NCBI RefSeq assembly: GCF_018294505.1
Contig: NC_057808.1
Coordinates: forward strand, 359,814,588-359,878,587
Source of the DNA: Triticum aestivum
Taxonomy: Eukaryota > Streptophyta > Magnoliopsida > Poales > Poaceae
Reading direction: 5' to 3'
DNA length: 64,000 bases
Position numbers and translations under genes: made by a program. The notes below the pieces were generated by a model, which saw only the letters and a list, made by a program, of their open reading frames with translations, was not told where the DNA came from and did no database searches. Of the stretch, positions 1-9,166 are shown piece by piece. The stretch's first letter is position 1. Every line of letters starts with the position of its first letter.

Positions 1-2797
1 GTTATCCTTGCAACTAGTGCGGTGTGTGGGTTTTCAGCAGGTTCTTTACCGCACCGGCCTTGTTTAGAACGATGATTTGGAAGTTAATCAATGGCAATTC
101 TTGCGTCTGCGTCTACTATGCGCGCCCAGGTTTACGTGCTTTGGTGACATGTACGCTGGCAAGGAAATTTCCATTTCGAAGCGTACAAGTGCCAAGTGGA
201 AGCTGGTCATGCAGCAGAATACATTCGGAATTTCATGAAGTTTCATCAACTAGCAAGTGTCCCTAAAAGAAAGAAAAAAACTAGCAGGTGTTCCATGCAA
301 TTGCACCAAAAATGCCTTTAATCGTCTTTCGTATCCAATACTGCTATTATGCGTCAATTGCTTTTTTTTCCTTCGGAAATTTTTTCAATCTATTCATCAA
401 ACATCATGGCAGTATAAAGAACACAAGAAGCAATATAAATTACTTCCATGTCTGTGGGTCATCTAGTGACGACTACAAACACTGGAGTGAGCCAAAGACA
501 AGGCGCCGTCATCGCCCCTCCTTCATTGGTCCCGGACAAATCTTGTTGTAGTAGACACTCGAGAAGTCGTCATGCTAAGGCTCAAAAGAAACATCACACT
601 AGAACAGCAGGCGTCGTCGATGAAGAGAAGCGTAGATCAAAAGAAATCAACCTGTAAACACACGAACGCGGAAGAGCGAAGACATGATCCATCGAATATA
701 AACACTAACCAAATAACACAAAATTTGACATCTTCTCTGGAGGAAAAGACGTTGCCAATAGTATCTTTTAGAGACAACAAGAATTTCAAAATGTCATATA
801 AGTGCCTCAAAGACACATCTCTACACGTCCTCCGACGATACTAGACGCACCGCCAAGACGGGGATTAGGTGGGGAGAGCATTATTCCATCTACAGGGGCC
901 GCCGTCGGCCGTCTCGTCTTAGCATGACATAAACCCTAAACAACACCTAAAATGAAGCAGGAACCCTCCCACCGGCAAGGGTTGGGATTCACTGTGCCTC
1001 CATGGCCCTAAGGCTAGAGGAGACGAAGCAGATCGGCGTCAGAACCATCTGGAGGTGTAGAAACCCTAGTCACAAGGGGAGTCAATTGTTAAGAGACGTT
1101 ACAAACACACAACAAATACGCCCGAACAATAGCTAGTACAGTGGACAGAAAACTTGAGGCTGAATGATCAGTAAAAAAAATTACATTGAGAATCATACGA
1201 GGCCTTCATGTTCCTTCGATTGTATGTCGTTCACTGATGATTGAAATTTGCATTGAACCAACAGTAAAGGAAGAGAGAGACCTACAAACGCCCTCGGCAT
1301 ACCAGGCTTTGAATACCGTATTAGTCATTCATCCCTTGAGATGAGATCTAGAAATCACTGAACCAACATTGGTTGAAGTATCACCCAACATGCTTGCAAA
1401 TCCATCACCACTAGTTCATGCGGTTGGAGAAACCAAAGCATGCCGTAGAACAACACGAATGAAGATATTGTATTTGCCAAATCAATAGTCAGTTAATAGA
1501 TCTACTTGAAAGACACACGAACTCCCAAGATCTGAATAGAGTTAGTATATCTCGGAACACAAAATCTCACAAGTCCTTAGCCGGCACTGAATCGGACATC
1601 ATGGGGGTATGGAGAGACCAGAGATACCTTATTCCAACATGACATCGCCGCCGCCACCTTGTTGATGTCGTGAGGGAAACAAAAACCTAATAAGAAATAA
1701 GAAAACAAGAAGGATGGGTCCACACTCCTCTTGCTGTCGTTGAGGCCCTCGGACCTTAATTGGGCATGACCTTACTTTTGCATAACGCAATCTAGCTCAA
1801 TTTTGAAGAGTTCGAGCGCATCCCAGAAGAACCTCGGAGGTAGCATTCTAAGGTCACACTCAAGAAACTCCTTGAACGTGATTATCTCTCTACTTTGGGC
1901 TTGGGGATGACATGGCCATGCGCCCGCTCGCCAAGGCATATCATGGGGTTTAAGTAGCACTCCATCTGCATCCCGTCGAGAGCTTTTTTGACTGAGGTGG
2001 CACTCGTACCACCCAGGTATACATGCAACACAAAATCGACATCGAGATAAGCCAAAAAATGTAGGTCGACGTGCTTCATTGCATGTTTGCCGTCTCAAGA
2101 GTTCGGGTGCGACCACTACCGTGCCTGGAGTCGTAGCCCCCCAACGAAACTATGGCGCTTGTGGAGCAAAGTAGAATAAGGATATTTCTCCATCTCCACT
2201 TCGTCTAGGTGGAGGCGCCACACCCTTGACTTGTTGCGCATTGACAAGTTAGCGGTGGTGCGGAATGTCGACGTGACAGATTCAATTTGGGAAAGAGTAA
2301 AGAGGAGTCGCTACGAAAGAAAATGTTGTCGACGGCAGGTGTTAGGAGCGACTCCTATTGTTAATAATTAGGCCTCCAAATACAATGCTTGTAACAAGAG
2401 GTAGTTTTTCCTTAAGTAGATGACCTGGCCACACCTGGGGTTATCAATCTATGACCTTTGCAATTTTCTAGGGTTATCCTGATTTCTGTAAAACGAGTTG
2501 AATTTATCAGAATTTTTCACAATTCCGAGGACTGGTGGTAACTGAATCCAAATGAAGAACTCCTAAATTTCAATACGTGTCTGCCAAACGAGCAGTAAGC
2601 AGCACCGATGCAACCCGTAGCACAAATCGCAAAGCACAAGACGGCAGATATCTCGTAGACCGGGTTCACGAATACACTCTTTGCCCACCCTGCGCCCAAT
2701 CTCGTCGCCCCCAAACCCCATCCATCCCTTCCTCCTCCCGAGCAGCCTCCTCGCCGACGAAAGTGCCGGAGAGCTTTCCAGAAGGTCAGGGGGAGGG
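1..2797. other. No gene called; degenerate repeat-like DNA
   Basis: No ORF here has a recognisable domain or a convincing splice structure. The stretch from about 420 to 1100 (GC-moderate, with phrases such as AAACCCTAG read on either strand) looks like middle-repetitive Triticeae DNA, possibly a decayed DNA transposon, but I cannot assign a family. A minus-strand ORF at 1772-2116 reads vaguely like a decayed transposon gag or plant transposase-associated segment, without a diagnostic motif. The last 250 bases are the upstream and 5'-leader region of the gene starting at 2798. Confidence 0.4.
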
Positions 2798-5700
2798 ATG
2801 GGCGAGTTCGACGACTACTGGGCGCGGGCGTACAGGGGCGACCCCGCGGTGCCGCACTCCGACCCGCAGCGGCTCATCTCCACCTGGACCGGCGCCTTCG
2901 CCCTCGGCGCCGCCGCCTGCGTCCACCACCACGTCTCCGGCCTCGCCTCCAACATCAAGTCCCTTCCCCACAGGCATGTCTTTCTACCTAGTACTACCTA
3001 TCACCAACCGCCCTTCGCGCTTAGGTTTATATGATTTTTTGTCTTCTTGAGATTGATTGGCATCTATCTATATATCTTGAGCTGCAGTGAATTACCTACC
3101 CATCTTACTGGATTTAGGAGTACCAGGTTATGGGAATTCTGTTCTTATATGATTGCTGTTTGAACGGTGTTAATGCTCGGTTGATGTAACCTACTGTGCT
3201 GGTGGTTTCCAGATTGGATAGATGATATATGTTCTTGAAGGTGCCTTTATAATCGACCAATATGTGTCTAGAAAGATTATCTGAATTGTGAAAGTAGTGG
3301 TCGACCTGGTCGTCAGCATTCGCTCTATTAGCTGTCTTCATTCATTGTAGTATCAACAGAGGAGGTCTGGACCATAGGAGGTCTTTTCCTCGGTCAAGTG
3401 TTTCTCCCTGGTTATAGTAAATTGATATCTCTTAACCTTAGCTTCTTTATGCTGAGCCTAGCTGTGACCGTAGTTCTTTCTATCTTTATCTTCTATAAAA
3501 TACCTGCCCTTCTGGCAGTGTTTAGACTTTCATTACTTGGACACGGGTGATATAACACGGCATGGACTGGAGTGTCTTATATAGTAAACAAATTGGACAA
3601 GTAAAATGTTACTTAACAAGGGTGTATGAATCGAACTCGAATTTTAGGTATATGCTTCGGCTGAAGAATTAGGTATATGCTTCAGACCAGATTGTGTACC
3701 TATGCAAAGGTTACATGTGGCATGCCACCATGATATGCTTTTTTCTCTTAGCATTGCTATTATAATTATTGTCTTGCTAGGTTGCCAACTATGTACTTCG
3801 TGCTGATCAAACAAAATCGTGGATTCGGCTTTGATTGTCCACATGCCTTCTCTTGCATTTTTTAGCGAAGTTTGATAGTTATTTTTCTATCACAGACTAT
3901 CATACAAGGTTCTGTGATATGTGTATCCATACTGGTTTAAACTGCACGTAGTATGGGACTTAATTTTGTACTAGTTTAAGTTATGGCACAAGAATTGACA
4001 TAGAAAATCCTTTTTTAAATAAGATTGTCCTAGTTCCTTATGTCGGTTAAGGGTGCATACTTTATTGTCTGATAGTTGTAGTGAGTGTTGGCCTCTTTGG
4101 GCTGTTGAACTTGATTTTTTGACGGAAGGATTATATGGAGCGCCCTAGTTTCAGTGTGCGCTGAAATAAATTTATCCTGGAAAGGAAAACAGCATAGTTG
4201 AAGTGGAGCGAGCAACATCATGCTCATAAATATGTATGATACTGCTGACAGCTATAGATTTATATGCCTCCAAACCTTAATTAAAGAATGTGTCTCGTTA
4301 TCTGCACACTGGATGGACTCTGCTGCCAATTTATTTATGAAGCTGCTACAAACTTTAATTCAGCAGCAGAGTTAAACAAAACCATTATCAAATATCAAGT
4401 GCTTTTTATCCTTTCCATTTAATGTGAATATAGTTGCTGTATCTAATGCACCTCTTCAAAACTTGCATTATCTAAGTAACGTAAACAATATTAGCTCATC
4501 CTTATACTGGCTAGGCATCTGTGTTTATAACAATGGCAAAGATGGTACTTACATACTCCTTCCGTCCCAAAATAAGCGTCTCAACTTTAGTACTTATTTT
4601 AGGACGGAGGGAGTACAGGTTAAATACCACACACCTCACCTTCAGAATGTGCAGATGTGGAAAATTATTTTACCCTACAGAGAAGATACTAATTGTGGTT
4701 ATTAGTAATCTATATTGGTGATGTTCTAAAAGACCGTGTTTTGTGGACAAAGTAAGTTTGGTATGGTATACCTATTCCTCTGGCGAGCCACCTTCCCGTT
4801 ACATAGTGGCATGCACTATAGTTTGAGTAACCTCTTGTGTTCATGAAGCCTGCGTTCTCAATTATTGACCGCTATCCCGACCTTGTTCCGAGGAGCTCAA
4901 GTGCGTTGGGCACATAGTTCCTCAGTTGTCAGCATCCACTTCCATTCCGTCCGGGAGAGCTGATCTACCTCTCCCCTACAGCTTGTTGCACTTCTGGATG
5001 AGCCCTCTGTGATGCTGTTGAACTTGCTGAGGCTCAAGCACATCGCCTTGACCTTGGCTCCTATTGTGATCTTATCCAATTGTTTCATTGAATAGGACTA
5101 GATGCTCCCTAATCCCATCGCATTGACCCCTCCTTGTGCTACACCCTGTGCCCATACACTTGTCTTTTGTCTTCACCACTGTCAAGCACCTTCAGTCCAG
5201 CAAGCAACTTCTACTTTGATGTTTTGACATCAACATTCTTTGTAAATTATTTGCTGCTCTTGGAAAAAGGACTATTAGGCAAAAGTATTTCATTATGTTA
5301 AGTAGTAGTGAGGTTATTTTTGACTGGCGGGATTGAACCGCTGAGTATTCAAAGTCTTAATCCACAAAAACACGAAGGATGGCACCCATTTGTGTTATTG
5401 ACTAGCAAAAGCTTGTCTGCACCTGGAATTCTGGGATAGGCATGTGTGATTTGCACACTTGAGTTGTACATTCAAGTTGTTATTTATGGGGAAGGGCGGA
5501 AGGCCGAAAGGAGATGGGGCATTTTGTCAAATTTTCCATTATCCATATCAGGTGTTTTGCTAGTTGAGCTACCAATTGATTGTCAAAATTGACCAATAAA
5601 CCTTTTATTTCTAGGCAAGTCACTATGTTTATGTGTTCTCCACTATATTTTATGTCTTATAAAAAGGTTACCATAATGAACGTTCTGTCCATTCGATTGG

Positions 5701-5931
5701 GTATGCGGTTTGGATATTGATTTGGTTGGATTGGCAACAAAGGTAGTGGCATAAAGGGGATTTTCTCTACCTCCTTTTTGTGTATATTCATGGACCGAGT
5801 ATCTCCAAATCCTTCATAACTGTTTGTGTTTAATCATATGATCTGCTCATCTCAGCTGGCAAGACATGACAATGATGCTCGATCAGAAGCGCTGGAAGAA
5901 AATTCTTGACAAGAAGCAGCAACAAGCTTAA
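2798..5931 (+). CDS. Small conserved plant protein, 83 aa, two coding exons
   Basis: Exon 1 (2798-2973) starts at an ATG in GGGATGGGC context and encodes an acidic and aromatic N terminus (MGEFDDYWARAY), then a hydrophobic Ala-rich stretch (about residues 28-45, TGAFALGAAACV) that could be one membrane segment. Exon 2 (5856-5931) encodes a Trp- and Lys-rich tail (SWQDMTMMLDQKRWKKIL) and ends in TAA. Codon 59 is split AG|C. The donor is CAG|GCATGT, a GC-AG intron of 2882 bp, and the acceptor is CTCAG. The good fit of the joined frame supports the splicing. The size, single hydrophobic segment and basic tail recall small plant mitochondrial inner-membrane proteins, possibly an accessory complex I subunit, but that is memory-based and weak. 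I do not assign a function. One MITE lies in the intron, and a further intron probably lies in the 3' UTR. Confidence 0.75.
4556..4613. mobile_element. Short Stowaway-type MITE in the intron
   Basis: A 58-bp element with inverted ends CTCCTTCCGTCCCAAAATAA and TTATTTTAGGACGGAGGGAG is flanked by TA on both sides (4554-4555 and 4614-4615), the TA target duplication of Tc1/Mariner-derived Stowaway MITEs. It lies inside the GC-AG intron and does not touch splice sites. Confidence 0.85.
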
Positions 5932-5932
5932 G

Positions 5933-6131
5933 GTGAGCTTTCCTTCAAATCATCTTTAGTTTGCTGCATTTAAAAAAAAAAATCCCAAGTAACTGTAAGT
6001 TAAACCTGATCCATTCTCGCTCCTGTCAATATAACTCGCCATCCATTTCATTGCTTGCAAGCTACTTAGTTGATGATTAGCAGTGCCCGTGCGCCATGTC
6101 TTAACTTGTTTGGTGTTCTTGCTCATTGCAG
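5933..6131 (+). other. Putative 3'-UTR intron
   Basis: One base after the stop codon (TAA 5929-5931) is a strong donor, AAG|GTGAGC. A matching acceptor, CTCATTGCAG, ends at 6131. This would place an intron in the 3' UTR. A junction this close to the stop is under the usual roughly 50-nt threshold for nonsense-mediated decay, so it is compatible with a stable message. Transcript data would settle it. Confidence 0.5.
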
Positions 6132-7010
6132 TTCCATAACCTTCACCGCTTGGGCCACAGTTGGAAGAGCTTTCTATCTTGCTGTTGGGCATGGCAGAGG
6201 AAGTTCTGCATCAGTTTGGTATTTGGATAGAGTTTTTCTACCTCTTGTTTCCTTCCATGGTGTTGGAACCTCATTCTTGAAGTTGTACGTGTGACCGGTT
6301 GTATTCATCTGCTGCCATTGTGATCTACATATACAGCTTTCTTGGGAAATGGTGATATTTAGTAGTAAATGCTTGCAATCCTAGTATTTGAGTGGTTTGA
6401 ACAAAGTTTTTGTGCTACGTACACTTCGGATTTTAGAATGGTGCATATATGGATCATTATTAAGCTTTCCTTTTTTTTTGCGAGGATTAGTAAGCTTTCA
6501 TGTAGATAAACTAGAGCCCCCTATCTCTCTTCAAAACGCCGACATTAACATATTTTAAACCGGTTCTGATTTCTGAAATACACTCACATTTGGTCATATT
6601 TCAAGCATTAAATGGGTTTTTGTTCACTCTGATTATAATGGCACAGAAGATTAATCAAATATAGGGATGCCGAAGATGATTCCTCAAACATCAATGATCA
6701 GGAATGAACAAGAATGTTAAGAGCTCACTGCCAGGCGTTATGTGGATATGCAAGACGCAGCTATTGCAGGTTTTAACCAAGTGGTCACTTGCATTGACAA
6801 GCTAATATAGAGATTACATGTATGCACCTCAGATGACATTTATCGAGAGAGTGGCGTATTTTGGTGATACGAAATCTACATTTTACACGGCGCGTGTGGT
6901 GCGTGAGCAGCGTGACACGGTAGTCCCCGGAGAAAACTGCACACAACGCCAGGAGAAGTTACACGAGAAACTCTTACACGCTCCATCGTTGAACTGCATT
7001 TTGTCTCACC
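6132..7010. other. 3' UTR and intergenic stretch
   Basis: The first part is probably the last 3'-UTR exon of the upstream gene. The rest, about 6300-7010, is intergenic between two plus-strand genes and has no supported ORF or mobile element. ORF 6818-7048 has no recognisable domain and lies in the upstream region of OBAP. Confidence 0.4.
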
Positions 7011-7014
7011 GCTC

Positions 7015-7202
7015 CACGTGCCATACATCATGCGTTAGACGACTCTAGTGTCCTCGTCCGGAACTAGCAGCTTCTCTCATGCGTGTCCCTTCATCCGCAT
7101 TCTCGTGGCCCCTTCTCAACACGTAGGTGGACTGTCACGGACACGCGCCACCTCAAGGATCACACGTGTGCAGCTGCATGAGCCCACCCACGCCTTAAAA
7201 AC
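7015..7202 (+). promoter_or_regulatory. OBAP promoter: ABRE-like and RY-like motifs, TATA-like box
   Basis: G-box/ABRE cores are visible as CCACGTG (7014-7020) and ACACGTGTG (7162-7170), with another ACGT core near 7121. CAGCTGCATG (7171-7180) contains an RY-like half-site. A TATA-like CCTTAAAAAC lies at 7193-7202, about 105 bases before the ATG. ABRE plus RY combinations are typical of ABA- and LEC/ABI3-controlled seed genes, which fits an oil-body protein. The motifs are seen; their function is inferred. Confidence 0.5.
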
Positions 7203-7304
7203 AGCTGAACCAGCCCGCACCTGTCCAGAGATTCGAGTACACTCACCTGAGCCACCAGCCTACCAGTACCCCAACACAAACACACAGTCTACGCAGGATC
7301 GAAG

Positions 7305-8096
7305 ATGGCGGCGTCGTGCCACGACGTGGACGTGCCGGGGAAGCCGACGGAGACGGGGACGGCGCTGCTGGAGACGGCGACGGGCGCCATCCAGGGGTTC
7401 GCGCCGATCAACCAGATCCACCAGCACCTCTGCGCGTTCCACTTCTACGGGGACGACATGACGCGGCAGGTGGAGGCGCACCACTTCTGCGCGCACCTCA
7501 ACGAGGACGTGCGGCAGTGCCTCATCTTCGACGGGCCGGAGGCCGGCGCGCGCCTCATCGGCCTCGAGTACATCGTCACCGAGGAGCTGTTCCTCACGCT
7601 GCCCGACGAGGAGAAGCCGCTGTGGCACACCCACGAGTTCGAGGTCAAGGGCGGCGTCCTCTTCATGCCCGGCGTCCCCGGCGTCGTCGAGCGCCGCGAC
7701 CTCGAGCAGGTCGCCAGGACATACGGCAAGACCGTCCACTTCTGGCAGGTCGACCGCGGCGACGCCCTCCCGCTCGGCCTCCCGCAGATCATGATGGCGC
7801 TCACCCGCGAGGGCCAGCTCCGGCAGGATCTCGCCGACTGTATGCGCGCCGCGGGTTCACCGTGATTTTCGTTCACCTAGTGTCAGTGTTGGCTTACTGA
7901 TTAGTATTATGTGGGTGCAGGTGTGGAGAAGAAGTTCAGCGTGTCGTTCCAGAAGGAGAGGGAGAACCGGGCGTACATGAGCGGGCCGGCGCACGGCATC
8001 CACCCGCTGGCCAATGCTGCTGGCAAGGGCTTGAAGACGGAGATCCGCGAGGTTGATCTTCCGGCTGCCAATACTGGAGCCAGGATTTTCACCTGA
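7305..8096 (+). CDS. OBAP1: Oil body-associated protein (OBAP, DUF1264 family), complete, 236 aa
   Basis: OBAPs are cytosolic proteins that attach to seed oil bodies and help maintain their size and stability; no enzymatic reaction is established. Exon 1 (7305-7839) encodes residues 1 to about 179 and exon 2 (7921-8096) the rest. Codon 179 is split T|GT across a GT-AG intron (7840-7920). Family signatures are PGKPT (11-15), the His- and Cys-rich block [20 protein letters not shown] (41-60), HLNEDVRQC (64-72), GLEYIV (86-91), [12 protein letters not shown] (107-118), [14 protein letters not shown] (140-153) and, in exon 2, [13 protein letters not shown]. Length matches the usual roughly 240 residues. 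The start has good context (AAGATGGCG) and precedes the conserved PGKPT by ten residues. No stop, frameshift or missing block is seen, so it looks functional. Whether it is the 1A, 1B or 2 paralogue cannot be decided by eye. A transposon nest begins about 150 bp after its poly(A) signal. Confidence 0.93.
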
Positions 8097-8159
8097 TCTG
8101 CCCGTGGCGTGCGTACGTGTCTGCGAGATGGGTGTATGATAGCTGGAGATAGGGTAGTT

Positions 8160-8165
8160 AATAAA
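8160..8165 (+). terminator. Poly(A) signal AATAAA of the OBAP gene
   Basis: A canonical AATAAA lies 64 bases after the OBAP stop codon, in the expected near-upstream position. The LINE insertion lies about 130 bases further on and therefore outside the likely transcript. Confidence 0.6.
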
Positions 8166-8269
8166 GTGTCAACTACCCTTTGTTTCGCCTCTTGGAAATG
8201 GAGTGCTCGAAGAATGAGTTACGAATGACAGTATAGGCAGCGCCGGAGGGAGGAACCGTGTATCTAGAC

Positions 8270-8285
8270 TTAGAAGGGGCCAAAT
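8270..8285 (+). repeat. Left arm of a hairpin split by the LINE insertion
   Basis: TTAGAAGGGGCCAAAT is the exact reverse complement of ATTTGGCCCCTTCTAA at 49108-49123. Without the insertion the arms would be 28 bases apart, so the ancestral site was a 60-base foldback, perhaps a tiny MITE. Confidence 0.8.
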
Positions 8286-8296
8286 GAAACCATCTT

Positions 8297-8313
8297 CCAC
8301 TCAAAGATATTGT
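8297..8313 (+). repeat. LINE target-site duplication, left copy
   Basis: CCACTCAAAGATATTGT matches CCACTCAAGATATTGT at 49092-49107 except for one A missing from the right copy. Length and position fit the TSD of a LINE inserted by target-primed reverse transcription. Confidence 0.85.
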
Positions 8314-8370
8314 TTTATTTTCAAAAAGGGAGCTCTCCGGCCTCTGCATCGGCCACATTTATTAATAAGC

Positions 8371-8965
8371 AAATAAGTTCAACACAGGTTTTGATGTCTC
8401 AAACAAAAGAACAAAAAGGCAAACAAGCAAATAAGTTCAACACAGGTTTTGATGTCTCAAACAAAAGAACAAAAAGGCAAATAAGTTCAACACAGGTCTT
8501 GATGTCTTAAACAAAAGAACAAAAAATGCTCACAAAGAGAAAAAAGTAAAAGCAAAGCTAGGTCTTGATGTCTTAGCCATTCTTTCCAGTGAACTCAGAC
8601 GATTCCTTTTATGCTGAAACTAGGGAAACAAAAGAACAAAAAATGCTCACAAAGAGCAAAAAAAGTAAAAGCAAAGCCATAACCGGTTGGGAAACAAAAG
8701 AACAAAAAATGCTCACAAAGAGCAAAAAAAGTAAAAGCAAAGCCATAACCGGTTGGCATACGGAAGATAGCAAAACTAATTACCTATCCTATTAGCCACA
8801 CCCACATCCGGCTGGCATACGAAAGATGGAAAAACTAATTACCTATTTTATTACATAACCGTCATCCAAACCGGTTGAAAATAAAAAAAATAACCGTCAT
8901 TCAAACCGGTTGAAAATAAGAAAAAAAACTAATTAACCTATCCGTCATTCAAACCGGTTAAAAAT
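8371..8965. repeat. Compound minisatellites in the LINE 3' region
   Basis: Several short arrays follow each other. Three copies of AAATAAGTTCAACACAGG start at 8371, 8429 and 8479. Two 66-bp units start at 8625 and 8691, each running from GAAACAAAAGAAC to CCGGTTGG. Two units of about 64 bp contain GGCATACG-AAGAT and AAAACTAATTACCTA (near 8755-8880). Three or more units contain CCGTCAT(C/T)CAAACCGGTT (near 8850-8965). The units share AACAAAAGAACAAAAA and ACCGGTT cores, suggesting stepwise slippage within the LINE tail. Confidence 0.85.
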
Positions 8966-9050
8966 AGTCCGTGCTACTATCTTCCATCGGATAGATCGAC
9001 CACATATGAATCAACACGGTTTGAAAGATAACCCGTAAAAAATGAGTATT

Positions 9051-9164
9051 TGTTGGTCTGTTAAAGACCAAATTATTTCTGCAGTTCCAGACTGCCTATA
9101 ACTCATTTGTTGTTCTATTAAAGATCAAATTATTTCTGCAGTTCTAGACTGCCTATAATAAAGC
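9051..9164. repeat. 57-bp tandem duplication in the LINE ORF2 C terminus
   Basis: Two copies start at 9051 and 9108 (shared core AAATTATTTCTGCAGTT). The period is 57, a multiple of three. Read on the minus strand both copies give AVWNCRNNL-FNR-like peptide, the conserved C-terminal part of plant LINE ORF2, so the duplication kept the frame. In the more ORF-proximal copy the Trp codon is now a stop. Confidence 0.8.
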
Positions 9165-9166
9165 AC

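Noticed and set aside
1772..2116. Minus-strand ORF as a gag- or transposase-like gene
   Set aside because: Resemblance rests on a few hydrophobic and charged positions; no catalytic or zinc-knuckle motif, and a second overlapping frame is equally open.
2577..3050. 157-codon plus-strand ORF over exon 1 of the first gene
   Set aside because: Ser/Pro/Thr-rich shadow frame. The frame starting at 2798 gives a sensible spliced protein.
7260..7900. Alternative ORFs over OBAP exon 1 on both strands
   Set aside because: Shadows of the OBAP frame in high-GC3 DNA. Only the 7305 frame matches a protein family and splices correctly.
8371..8756. Regular repeats resembling a CRISPR array
   Set aside because: No constant repeat with unique spacers; units are contiguous minisatellites in a eukaryotic LINE tail.
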